A stretch of 14,475 nucleotides of DNA from CAYMFD01 sp964389475 (GTDB lineage: Bacteria > Bacteroidota > Bacteroidia > Chitinophagales > Saprospiraceae), in contig CAYMFD010000099.1 of the NCBI GenBank assembly GCA_964389475.1, forward strand, positions 1-14,475. Reading direction: 5' to 3'. The translations under genes and the position numbers were made by a program. Positions within the stretch are counted from its first letter, which is position 1, and each line of letters opens with the position of its first letter. Under the pieces are notes generated by a model, which worked only from the letters and a program-made list of their open reading frames with translations, did no database searches and was not told where the DNA came from. Positions 7,190 to 14,247 of this stretch are shown one piece after another.

Positions 7190-7249
7190 ATGCTATCTGT
7201 GATCGTACTTAGTGCCGATAAGGCAGCCTAGGCACCTAACCGATAGCAT
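7190..7249 (+). promoter_or_regulatory. Nested hairpin in the leader of the diiron-oxidase gene
   Basis: An outer stem ATGCTATC (7190-7197) with GATAGCAT (7242-7249) encloses an inner stem TTAGTGCC (7209-7216) with GGCACCTAA (7231-7239, one bulged base) and a 14-nt loop. It ends 26 nt before the ATG at 7276, the usual place for a cis-acting RNA element, or it may be a terminator/processing site splitting the operon. There is no U-tract, so simple intrinsic termination is unlikely. I do not recognise a known riboswitch class. Confidence 0.45.
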
Positions 7250-7275
7250 TACTCTCCCTCCAAAAACTCTATACT

Positions 7276-8028
7276 ATGACCTTCTCAAACGCCACCACTC
7301 CCGCCACTCCCGCCATCATCCGATACATGGACGATCGTCTGGACCACTGCCTATCTGAGGTGCTCCGTAGCCACTACTGGCAGGCATTCATTGATGATAG
7401 CAGGTCTGATCAGGATCGGCTGTTGATGTTTGCCTACGTCATGGCCGACGTAGGTCATTATCAGCATCAGGTCAATCGAGCAGTATTTACTGCTGTCGGC
7501 CGGCTAGGAAGATACATCGAGGAGCAGGCCCTGATCCGATCCCTGATTGCGGTACAGATAGAGGAGGTGGGTCATGGTAGTCTCGCCTTACAAGATGTGG
7601 AGGCGCTGCTGGGAACTCAACCCACGACACTATCACCACCGGCTACCTGCTTAGTGGGTCTTGTCCGCCACCTAGGAGAGGAGGCCCACCCACTTACCCA
7701 CCTAGGATACATGTACTTCTTTGAGAAATTTACCACAATGATCACACCGCACGTCCTACCACTCCTCCTAGCTGCGGGCTACCCTCAGGATCGGCTGAGC
7801 TTCATGCACTTACATGCCGAGGAGGATCTAAGGCATACCGACATGCTCCTACAGTCTATCCTACACGTCCTCAGACGGTATGACGATGCAGATCAGCATA
7901 TCCAGCATGGATTCGACGCTTTCGCTCAGCTATATCCGCATCCGCTATGGTCCTATGCCTGTGCCCGAGCGGCAGCTGATCAAAGCACACCGTCCGATAG
8001 GGTCTTAATACCTCAGCCATGCGCATAA
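7276..8028 (+). CDS. Haem-oxygenase-like diiron oxidase/oxygenase (HDO superfamily)
   Basis: A 250-residue all-helical protein of the iron-containing redox enzyme family (HDO; relatives include UndA, SznF and BesC). The full ligand pattern is visible: ExxH in QIEEVGHG (Glu97, His100), a lone Glu in YMYFFEKF (Glu150), and HxxxDxxH in HLHAEEDLRHTDM (His180, Asp184, His187). Family members use O2 to hydroxylate, desaturate or cleave small molecules, often amino acids or fatty acids; the substrate here is unknown. Its stop overlaps the start of the CDGSH-GNAT gene by 10 nt (8019-8028), so translation is coupled and the two products probably work together. The last 20 residues look disordered. The first residues contain a NATTPATPA stretch from a small CACTCCCGC duplication. 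The ATG at 7276 is the natural start. True haem oxygenase activity is unlikely. Confidence 0.85.
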   Translation: MTFSNATTPATPAIIRYMDDRLDHCLSEVLRSHYWQAFIDDSRSDQDRLLMFAYVMADVGHYQHQVNRAVFTAVGRLGRYIEEQALIRSLIAVQIEEVGHGSLALQDVEALLGTQPTTLSPPATCLVGLVRHLGEEAHPLTHLGYMYFFEKFTTMITPHVLPLLLAAGYPQDRLSFMHLHAEEDLRHTDMLLQSILHVLRRYDDADQHIQHGFDAFAQLYPHPLWSYACARAAADQSTPSDRVLIPQPCA

Positions 8029-8843
8029 TTACCCGCTCAGCACAGCAACCACTCAAGCTAGATCCGCAGTCTGCTCCTGTATGGCTGTGCAGGTGTGGGC
8101 TCAGTAGCGACGGTATATTCTGCGATGGGTCGCATACGAGCACGCTAGGAGAAAAGAAGGACCAACTGTATGTCTATCAAGGGCTAACTCTAGAGCGATC
8201 GCTGGCACAAGTCCACGTGCTAGCAGATAAGAGCCAAGTTGTGATCGATCAGGGAGAGGACTGGCAGATCATTTGCTTTAAGTCATGCGATGCACTATTT
8301 GACCAAGTCATAGCACAGCGAAAGGCTCATGGTGATGATAATCTCGTAGATCGGTACGACCTGCATGCGCGGCACTATGGCCTATTCGTACACGGTGTAT
8401 TGTCTGTAACTCTACGTGTCAATTATTGCAAAGATGGACCACTGGACTGCGGCTCTTATTACCCGCCTACACTTACACAAGGTCTACTATCGCAAGAAGT
8501 AGGGTCCGCTAGCAGGTTACTCAAGAGCAGGGATAGTGCCGTAAAACACCAAGACGTCAAGTGCCTGATACGATCAGCGTGGAAGCACGGTCTGGCCAGT
8601 GGGATCCACTGCGACGTGATCAACACTACCACTAGGATGGCAGTCTATTATGAGAGGATAGGCTATAAGATTCTTCCCCGACATCGCTTTATCCACCCTA
8701 GGTTAGGCACGGATAGCTTAGTCATGGTTTTTTCGCCATTCCTATCAAAACCAGATAACGAGAATGGGTACATTAGTGCAAAGAAGTATGTTGTTACTGA
8801 AGACCTATTGACGTGCATACAGCTATTGCTGGCCGACTCATAG
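8019..8843 (+). CDS. CDGSH iron-sulfur domain fused to a GNAT / autoinducer-synthase-like acyltransferase domain
   Basis: A 274-residue two-domain protein. Residues 22-40 match the mitoNEET-type CDGSH motif: CRCGLSSDGIFCDGSH gives Cys24, Cys26, Cys35 and His39, the 3Cys-1His ligands of a [2Fe-2S] cluster; only the usual Pro is replaced by Ile33. After a linker, about 88-245 looks like a GNAT fold of the FeeM/LuxI/PEP-CTERM acyltransferase type: the strand GVLSVTLRVNY (126-136), EVGSASRLL (160-168, compare the EvSRL motif), and VYYERIGYKILP (209-220) leading to IHPRLGTDSLVMVFS. Such enzymes move an acyl group from ACP or CoA to an amine. The overlap with the diiron-oxidase gene suggests the CDGSH cluster feeds electrons to it (inference). 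The GNAT assignment is weaker than the CDGSH one, and I know of no characterised protein with this pairing. Confidence 0.75.
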   Translation: MRIITRSAQQPLKLDPQSAPVWLCRCGLSSDGIFCDGSHTSTLGEKKDQLYVYQGLTLERSLAQVHVLADKSQVVIDQGEDWQIICFKSCDALFDQVIAQRKAHGDDNLVDRYDLHARHYGLFVHGVLSVTLRVNYCKDGPLDCGSYYPPTLTQGLLSQEVGSASRLLKSRDSAVKHQDVKCLIRSAWKHGLASGIHCDVINTTTRMAVYYERIGYKILPRHRFIHPRLGTDSLVMVFSPFLSKPDNENGYISAKKYVVTEDLLTCIQLLLADS

Positions 8844-8890
8844 CTTACTTCCTTTCCTCAGTTACCGTACACAAGAGTAAAGCCATACGT

Positions 8891-9550
8891 ATGTCACTAT
8901 CCCCAGCAGAAGAATTAGCGTTTTATCGCAAAATTTTCGGCAGTATCAATGCTGCTATCTACATTAATAACCAGATACCCTTCCGTATCGACTGGATCAG
9001 TGATAACCAATGTGTGCCGCGCATACTGGGCATCACCGCTGAGCAGGTCGTCGAGCAAGGCGATTACATCATGGCCCGCATGCTGGAGAGTCCCGACTTT
9101 ATGGAGTCGGTGACGATGGCGGTCGAGCGATTTCAGCAGGAGCCCGATATACGCTGGGCAGGTGTCTATCGTATCAAGGATAAGCACGGAGACCCACAGT
9201 GGGTCATGTACTCAGCTGCTACTATGGAGATCAATGAGTACGGCCTACCCGAAAAGGTCGTCGTCGTTGCCTTTCCCATCGAGGATATCTACAATACGCC
9301 ACAGACCCTCCGCCAGTTCCAGGCCGACCTACAAGGCAAGGCATATGCCCAGGAGGCCGCTAAACTCACCGACAAGCAACACCAAGTCCTCCAGCTCATC
9401 GCCCAGGGCAAGTCTCGCCAAGAGATCGCTGACACGATGGGCATCAGCAAGTATACCGTCGATGACCACAAGAAGGCGCTGTACAAAAAGTTTGACCTCA
9501 AGTCGACGGCCGGGCTGGTCAAGCTGGCTGGGAGGTTGAGGATAGGGTGA
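8891..9550 (+). CDS. PAS-LuxR type transcriptional regulator
   Basis: A 219-residue regulator with an N-terminal PAS-like sensor (about 10-130; WISDNQCVPRILGITAEQV near the start, then WAGVYRIKDKHGDPQWVMYS and the ending VVVVAFPIEDI) and a C-terminal LuxR HTH (158-213; LTDKQHQVLQLIAQGKSRQE, then IADTMGISKYTVDDHKKALY). It has no receiver domain or Asp phosphorylation site, and its sensor is not the AHL-binding domain. The frame is open from 8813, overlapping the previous gene by 31 nt, but the ATG at 8891 is the natural PAS-protein start and leaves a 47-nt gap. Being last in the cluster on the same strand, it probably controls these genes or responds to their product (inference). Many Bacteroidota have such regulators, so a wider role is possible. 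Confidence 0.85.
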   Translation: MSLSPAEELAFYRKIFGSINAAIYINNQIPFRIDWISDNQCVPRILGITAEQVVEQGDYIMARMLESPDFMESVTMAVERFQQEPDIRWAGVYRIKDKHGDPQWVMYSAATMEINEYGLPEKVVVVAFPIEDIYNTPQTLRQFQADLQGKAYAQEAAKLTDKQHQVLQLIAQGKSRQEIADTMGISKYTVDDHKKALYKKFDLKSTAGLVKLAGRLRIG

Positions 9551-9556
9551 GGCGAA

Positions 9557-9592
9557 AGCATTGAGGGGCGACCTAGGGCTATCGCTAATGCT
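9557..9592. terminator. Possible terminator between convergent LuxR and SEC-C genes
   Basis: AGCATT (9557-9562) can pair with AATGCT (9587-9592), with a further GCGA/TCGC pairing inside. It lies just after the LuxR stop, where a terminator is expected, but there is no T-tract on either side, so the call is weak. Confidence 0.25.
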
Positions 9593-9698
9593 GAGGTTGA
9601 CAACTATGCGGGGCATGTACTTTGGCGACTAGGTTCTGCAATTGAACACGAGCCCCGATTGAGATAACATTTGTTACTTGTACTAGTCTACACCACTA

Positions 9699-11345
9699 TC
9701 ACAGGCAGCATTTCTTATACTTCTTACCGCTGCCACAGGGGCAAGGCTCGTTCCTACCTACTTTGGGACCAGACCGTTTGTAGGGTAGTTCGTAACTTTC
9801 TGATGGTAATAATTCATGACTTGGGTCATAATACTCACCCTCGACTTCTTCTGATTCATAACCCATGAGGCTACCGATGACCTCTAATTTTTTTTGATAA
9901 TAGGGATCCTCATTAAACATTCCATCCAAGAAATTATCTGTTTCCTCCTGTGTGAGCCTACTCACATTTCTCTTTTTGTGGTCACCATTCAGATACTCAT
10001 ACATATCCTGAGGTTGGTGCTTTACAGTCATCTCGTGTGTCAGTCGGTCATACTCCTCCTTAAGTACGATCCATGTACCGATCTGCGCGGTATCTACGAG
10101 ATCAGCATCGTATAACGCCTCGATCAAGGGCAGAAAGGCAGGCTCCCTCAGGTCTATCGTCTCAGCACAATATTGCGTTATTACCTGCGTAGGGATAAAT
10201 TCGTCCGTTTTGATTCGATCTACGTAGCGTTTGCCAAAGCGTAGGAGCTCTGCTTGGATGTGTTGTCGCAGGTGATCTTGTTGTACTGCTAAGTTGACAA
10301 GTGCCTCTATGGTCACCGCTTTGATATCATCAGCCACCTGCTCTGTATGCAGCAGTTCGACCAGTGTATCTATATCGACTAGACCAATATTATATAGAGG
10401 ATAGCTTAGGTGATATAGATGCATGCCGAATACCCGATCAAGGTATCGTTGCTCCCTGCTGACATGCTTATGTACTATCGGCACGGCTGCGTCAGGAAAA
10501 TGAAGACCTAGTAAGACTATACAGTCCACTAGCTGCCAGGCTGTCCACACTGGCTCTTTGCTGTAGTAGTATAGATCGGTAAGATCGACAAGGAGTTCTT
10601 TTAGTTTGTCTTGGTCTATTGCTAATGCCTTATCTACCGTAGTGGTAAAGTCCAAGGGCTCTTTGAGAAGCCGTCTACTTTCTGTATCAAAACGAATTTT
10701 TCTGTCTAGATGACCGACAGCTACGCGGGGGACCTCTGTATATGTATGATCGTAATTCTTATCTGTCATCCTTCCCGTAAAGATTAGGAGCATAAAGTCC
10801 GTCATCAGGTCTTCATCGAAGTCCGAGTCAAACAAGACCTTGAGCGAGGACTCTGCCGCATCAAAGTCTTCTTCTTTGATAGATAGTAGGAATGCTACAT
10901 GGTAGTAGTTGATTATTTCTGTGACGTGATAGCTTTCTTGACTTCTACAGCTCTTAATGTTAAGGTCGCTTCCTAGCAGGGACTTTGCTTGAGATAGCTT
11001 ATCTGTCTCCACATACCGCATGGCTAGTTGAGTCAACAATGGTAGGTAGTCTGGAAACTTTGAAACAGCGTCCTCCAATACCTCTACAGCCTTATCATAT
11101 TGATCAACCACTTGATAAGCAGCAGATAGCAGAGAGTAAAATGTGGGAACCGCAGCTCCGTCCGTAGCTACTATAGTCTTTATCCTAGCCAATACTTTAT
11201 CGTCCACGGAGCCTCCTGATGCCAGTAACGGATGTAGCTTGTTTACTTCTTGCTGCAGCCGAGGGTTCTCGATAAGAGTTGGCTCAAAAGTGATGGTGAT
11301 CTTGTACTTATCGGCGAGTAATTTCTTGATTTGTGTTTCTGTCAT
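9699..11345 (-). CDS. TPR-containing protein with C-terminal SEC-C zinc motif
   Basis: A 548-residue soluble protein of unknown function. Residues about 66-124 form TPR-like helices (FYSLLSAAYQVVDQYDKAVE and following). The middle, about 235-400, is helical and resembles DUF1186-type repeat proteins (LHFPDAAVPIVHKHVSREQR, IKAVTIEALVNLAVQQDHLR). The end, VGRNEPCPCGSGKKYKKCCL (529-548), is a textbook SEC-C zinc motif with Cys535, Cys537, Cys546 and Cys547, as at the C-terminus of SecA, where it binds SecB and ribosomes. The SEC-C tail may bring the protein to a partner (inference). There is a start choice: the frame extends to a TTG at 11393, which has an AAGGAGG 11 nt upstream (11405-11411). 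I prefer the ATG at 11345 because MTETQIKKLL gives a clean N-terminus. It converges with the LuxR gene and is divergent from Uma2. Confidence 0.8.
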   Translation of the reverse strand: MTETQIKKLLADKYKITITFEPTLIENPRLQQEVNKLHPLLASGGSVDDKVLARIKTIVATDGAAVPTFYSLLSAAYQVVDQYDKAVEVLEDAVSKFPDYLPLLTQLAMRYVETDKLSQAKSLLGSDLNIKSCRSQESYHVTEIINYYHVAFLLSIKEEDFDAAESSLKVLFDSDFDEDLMTDFMLLIFTGRMTDKNYDHTYTEVPRVAVGHLDRKIRFDTESRRLLKEPLDFTTTVDKALAIDQDKLKELLVDLTDLYYYSKEPVWTAWQLVDCIVLLGLHFPDAAVPIVHKHVSREQRYLDRVFGMHLYHLSYPLYNIGLVDIDTLVELLHTEQVADDIKAVTIEALVNLAVQQDHLRQHIQAELLRFGKRYVDRIKTDEFIPTQVITQYCAETIDLREPAFLPLIEALYDADLVDTAQIGTWIVLKEEYDRLTHEMTVKHQPQDMYEYLNGDHKKRNVSRLTQEETDNFLDGMFNEDPYYQKKLEVIGSLMGYESEEVEGEYYDPSHELLPSESYELPYKRSGPKVGRNEPCPCGSGKKYKKCCL

Positions 11346-11710
11346 GCTAGCTAGATTTTCAACGCTTGCGGCATATAGCGATAGGTACAGCAATTGTACG
11401 GACGCCTCCTTAACTATGTGCTTAGGCGCAAGTCCTCTTATGTATTTTATGAAGGTAGTGCAGTTGGGCTAAATACGTAGTGCCTTTTGGGCAAAATAAG
11501 GGCATAAATTGCCAGGTAGTGAGCCACGATATGGGGCAGTACGCCTACTAGGTAATACCGATTACGATTTAAGATGACACTAATTGCATTAGCGTCTTTA
11601 AATATGTATCGGCATTATACCAATCTAGCTTGCGAAAAGTTAAGTCAGAAATGGTATAAATGGTCTTAAGTACAGCACACATAGCTCGTACAAGGCACCA
11701 CGTGGATTTT
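11346..11710. other. Gene-free, dyad-rich gap between divergent genes
   Basis: About 365 bp with no credible gene. It contains a possible Shine-Dalgarno AAGGAGG on the minus strand (11405-11411), weak GGCAA/TTGCC pairing (11490-11513), a small dyad GTAAT-ACCG-ATTAC (11552-11565), a long imperfect inverted repeat (11567-11603) and an 8-bp inverted repeat TTATACCA (11615-11622) / TGGTATAA (11652-11659). The sequence is more AT-rich than the flanking genes, as expected of a control region. Confidence 0.6.
11567..11603. repeat. Long imperfect inverted repeat
   Basis: The left arm ATTTAAGATGACACTAAT (11567-11584) pairs with the right arm ATTAGCGTCTTTAAAT (11588-11603) around a TGC loop: CTAAT/ATTAG, GAC/GTC and ATTTAA-A/TTTAAAT match, broken by one mismatch and two single-base bulges. 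It lies between divergent genes, so an operator or structured leader is more likely than a terminator. Confidence 0.5.
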
Positions 11711-11738
11711 TTGTGGTCTGCTAAAATCTTTATCTTTG
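11711..11738 (+). promoter_or_regulatory. Promoter of the Uma2-family gene
   Basis: TTG (11711-11713), a 17-nt spacer and TATCTTTG (11731-11738) match the Bacteroidota form TTG-N17-23-TAnnTTTG exactly at -7. The ATG at 11745 begins only 6 nt after the -7 element, which predicts a nearly or fully leaderless mRNA. It also argues against the in-frame TTG at 11736, which lies inside the element. Confidence 0.6.
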
Positions 11739-11744
11739 GCAACG

Positions 11745-12317
11745 ATGGATTTACGAACCTCTTCCCAGACATACACCTACAGTGATTATCTCCAGTTTAC
11801 ATTTGATGAGATGGTCGAGTTGATCCGTGGCAAGATCGTCAAGATGAGCCCTGCACCAAGTAGTACGCATCAGCGGATCGTCAGGAGATTGACAAGGCAG
11901 ATAGATCACCAGCTCCATGGTCAACGGTGCGAGCTTTTCATAGCACCGTTTGATGTCATTCTACCCTCTGCAGATGGAGACTATGGCAGCTCTGATAGGG
12001 TGGTCCAGCCCGACCTTTGCGTAATTTGTAACCCAGCTAAGATCGAGGAGCGAGGATGCTTCGGTACTCCCGACTGGATCATTGAGATACTCTCACCCAG
12101 CACGGCCTCCAAGGACCTCAAGGACAAGTATGAGATCTACGAGGAAGCTGGTGTGCTCGAGTATTGGATCGTTGACCCTGTACATCGGTCTATTGAGGTA
12201 TTCACGCTAGTAGATGCTACCTATCAGCGAGTATCTACCTATGTAGATGGTGACCAGTTACATCCTGTGCTATTTCCTGACCTGATGGTCGATCTGGCGG
12301 AGGTGTTTGAGGGGTAG
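11745..12317 (+). CDS. Uma2 family (DUF820) PD-(D/E)XK nuclease-like protein
   Basis: A 190-residue protein of the Uma2 family, which has a restriction-endonuclease-like fold; the biological role of the family is poorly known. The core motifs are present: ELIRGKIVKMSPAPSSTHQR (25-44), VVQPDLCVIC (86-95, Asp90), PDWIIEILSPSTASKDLKDK (109-128, Glu114 and a basic residue at about Lys126/Lys128) and YEEAGVLEYWIVDP (132-145). The putative Asp-Glu-Lys metal-binding set is intact, so it may be an active nuclease (inference). Family members often occur in many copies in cyanobacteria and some Bacteroidota. It stands alone behind its own promoter and converges with the secreted-protein gene, leaving only a 22-nt gap. 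An in-frame TTG at 11736 would add three residues but is less likely. Confidence 0.88.
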   Translation: MDLRTSSQTYTYSDYLQFTFDEMVELIRGKIVKMSPAPSSTHQRIVRRLTRQIDHQLHGQRCELFIAPFDVILPSADGDYGSSDRVVQPDLCVICNPAKIEERGCFGTPDWIIEILSPSTASKDLKDKYEIYEEAGVLEYWIVDPVHRSIEVFTLVDATYQRVSTYVDGDQLHPVLFPDLMVDLAEVFEG

Positions 12318-12339
12318 TCGTATTTAGTTAGTCATTAGG

Positions 12340-14247
12340 TTATTGCCTCATGTTGAGGCGGTATTGGTAACCCACTTGTAGGTAAAGTCCTGATCGGAGT
12401 TTTGAAACGGTGAGCGGAGTAACAGTACGTGGTAGTGGCTCATTGATATTGACTGCATCTGATAGTCGATTAACGTGTCCAGATATGAGGCCTAGTCCAC
12501 CGGATATTCGGTGCTTTTTACCTTTAGCGAATGTCAAGCCGCTAAGGAGTCGAAAGCGTGCAGGATTGGTGAAGGAAATGCCAGGACCGATAGCAAGACC
12601 TACTTGCAGGCCTTTATAATCTGTGAGTGCTATACCAGCCATAATCGACGACCCGAGCTCCACCCGGCTATTTTTCTCTAAGGTAGCTGACACACTCGAC
12701 CCTTCGTCAATGGCCGCTGAGGTTGCCGTTGATACGATGTCATCGTACAGGGTAGATAGATGTATTCCGTAGGTGAGAGATACTTTAGATTGAGGAGGAG
12801 TAGGATAGTTTTTGGTTATGATCTCTTTGTCTGTGATGCTGGCGCATCTGCCGCTAGGAACGATTGTGATTTCTATTTGCCCAAAATCTCCATAGTGTTC
12901 GATCGGAGAAGAGATAAACGATCCTGGTTTGCTCAAAGATATTTGCTGTAATCTAGTATCTAGCTCTACTCTAATTGTATCATTGAGTTTCTGGATGTGT
13001 TGGTCACACGTTTTGATGAGTGCATCATATGCTATGGTCAGCTCGGATGCAGCTTTTTGATGCTCTGTGCAGTTATGGCAATCTTTCAGCAGAGCGATGC
13101 TTCGTCTGGTCCAGGACTTTCTGTTAGCAATCAGTTCTCTCCTTGCTTTACGATACTCCTGTCTCATGGTATTAAGTACTTCTCCTGCATAATTAGGTAA
13201 TCTAGTAGGTACAATTGAATTCAATGCATCTCTGTCGTTCCACCGTAGACTTGCCTCCCAAGCTTCGATCTGCTCTATTATTGGATTGAGTTTTGGAGCA
13301 ATTAGACTAAGAGCATCGCTTTTCTGCTGTATATCTTCTATCTCACAAAGGGTCTGAGTACGTACAATATTCGCAAGAATGGCTTGTATGTTTTCATCAC
13401 CAAGCACCTTATAAATATGTAATAAAGGCGCTGTGATTTCATTTGATATTCGGCTAGCTAATTCTTCTCTTCCAGGCCTACCTTTCAACTTTTTGTTACG
13501 CTTAAGGTTTGCTTGTTTTGCCACCCATTCGCTAAGGGTCGCTAAAATATCCGTTGTATCTTTTCGCATGCTAGCGTTGACAAGAGTACTTGACTTGTAG
13601 CTTTTGTTACAATCGTAGTTTGTTGCTTCTTTTAACCACTCTGATACATGCACTTGCCAGTAGTCTACCTTCTGTACTGCCTCATGTACATCTTCCTTAA
13701 GTTTTTCTAATTCCTTCTTGCTAGTATTGCCAGACATTCGATTCATCATGAACACAGCGAAGGTTTTGATTTTGGTCAGTAGCTGGTTTAGGTTACCTAA
13801 AGACGCAGTTTGTATGTCGGTGGTTGCGCCAATTTCGGCTATTATCGAATTTTCAACTTTGTGTATTTGTGCTAATACTTCACTAGCTTCTGTTTGCGAC
13901 TCGCTAATAGCGATAATACTTCTACTTATCGAAGGAAGGGTACTCAACAGTGTGCCAATACTACCTATATCAAAAAGGGCAGCAATACTGCCTATTGGCA
14001 GTGCTTCACTAGTATCAAAGCTGCTCTCACCATTCACTGTAACATTGTTACAGTACGTGTTTATATTGGAGACTTTTACTGTGTAGTAGTCGCCATATTT
14101 GAGTGACTCTAGTTGTCCGGTGTTATGCCACTGTTTCTTTAGATAGTCATATTCTATATTGAACGGTTGCGCTAGCACTGGAGCAAGATATGCGCAGAGC
14201 ATCACGATAATACATGCGGAGGTAGATAAAAAGTTTTGACTCGTCAT
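12340..14247 (-). CDS. Large secreted protein of unknown function with helical body and beta-rich C-terminus
   Basis: I do not recognise this 635-residue protein. Residues 1-26 form a clear signal peptide (hydrophobic 11-25, likely cut after VLA before QPF). Residues 85-115 are hydrophobic and Gly/Ile-rich (IGSIAALFDIGSIGTLLSTL) and could insert in or lie on a membrane. About 115-435 is strongly helical, probably coiled coil, with a basic patch at 248-260 and DCHNCTEH (389-396), a possible disulfide or metal site among a few cysteines. After a Pro-rich hinge (480-487), residues 488-633 alternate in short strands ending in GLYLQVGYQYRLN, resembling outer-membrane beta-strands. A cell-surface or outer-membrane role is inference. 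It has its own transcription unit, convergent with Uma2. No promoter matching the consensus was found upstream. Confidence 0.75.
   Translation of the reverse strand: MTSQNFLSTSACIIVMLCAYLAPVLAQPFNIEYDYLKKQWHNTGQLESLKYGDYYTVKVSNINTYCNNVTVNGESSFDTSEALPIGSIAALFDIGSIGTLLSTLPSISRSIIAISESQTEASEVLAQIHKVENSIIAEIGATTDIQTASLGNLNQLLTKIKTFAVFMMNRMSGNTSKKELEKLKEDVHEAVQKVDYWQVHVSEWLKEATNYDCNKSYKSSTLVNASMRKDTTDILATLSEWVAKQANLKRNKKLKGRPGREELASRISNEITAPLLHIYKVLGDENIQAILANIVRTQTLCEIEDIQQKSDALSLIAPKLNPIIEQIEAWEASLRWNDRDALNSIVPTRLPNYAGEVLNTMRQEYRKARRELIANRKSWTRRSIALLKDCHNCTEHQKAASELTIAYDALIKTCDQHIQKLNDTIRVELDTRLQQISLSKPGSFISSPIEHYGDFGQIEITIVPSGRCASITDKEIITKNYPTPPQSKVSLTYGIHLSTLYDDIVSTATSAAIDEGSSVSATLEKNSRVELGSSIMAGIALTDYKGLQVGLAIGPGISFTNPARFRLLSGLTFAKGKKHRISGGLGLISGHVNRLSDAVNINEPLPRTVTPLTVSKLRSGLYLQVGYQYRLNMRQ

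Noticed and set aside
7276..8028. Haem oxygenase
   Set aside because: The intact ExxH, Glu and HxxxDxxH set indicates a diiron HDO rather than a haem-degrading enzyme.
8813..8890. Upstream start for the PAS-LuxR gene
   Set aside because: The added residues overlap the previous gene and do not look like part of a PAS protein; the ATG at 8891 is a better start.
9699..9760. SecA fragment, because of the SEC-C motif
   Set aside because: The rest of the protein has no SecA ATPase motifs; SEC-C occurs at the ends of many unrelated proteins.
11569..11772. Minus-strand 67-residue frame across the Uma2 promoter
   Set aside because: It overlaps the Uma2 start and promoter, has low-complexity content, and shows no recognisable motif.
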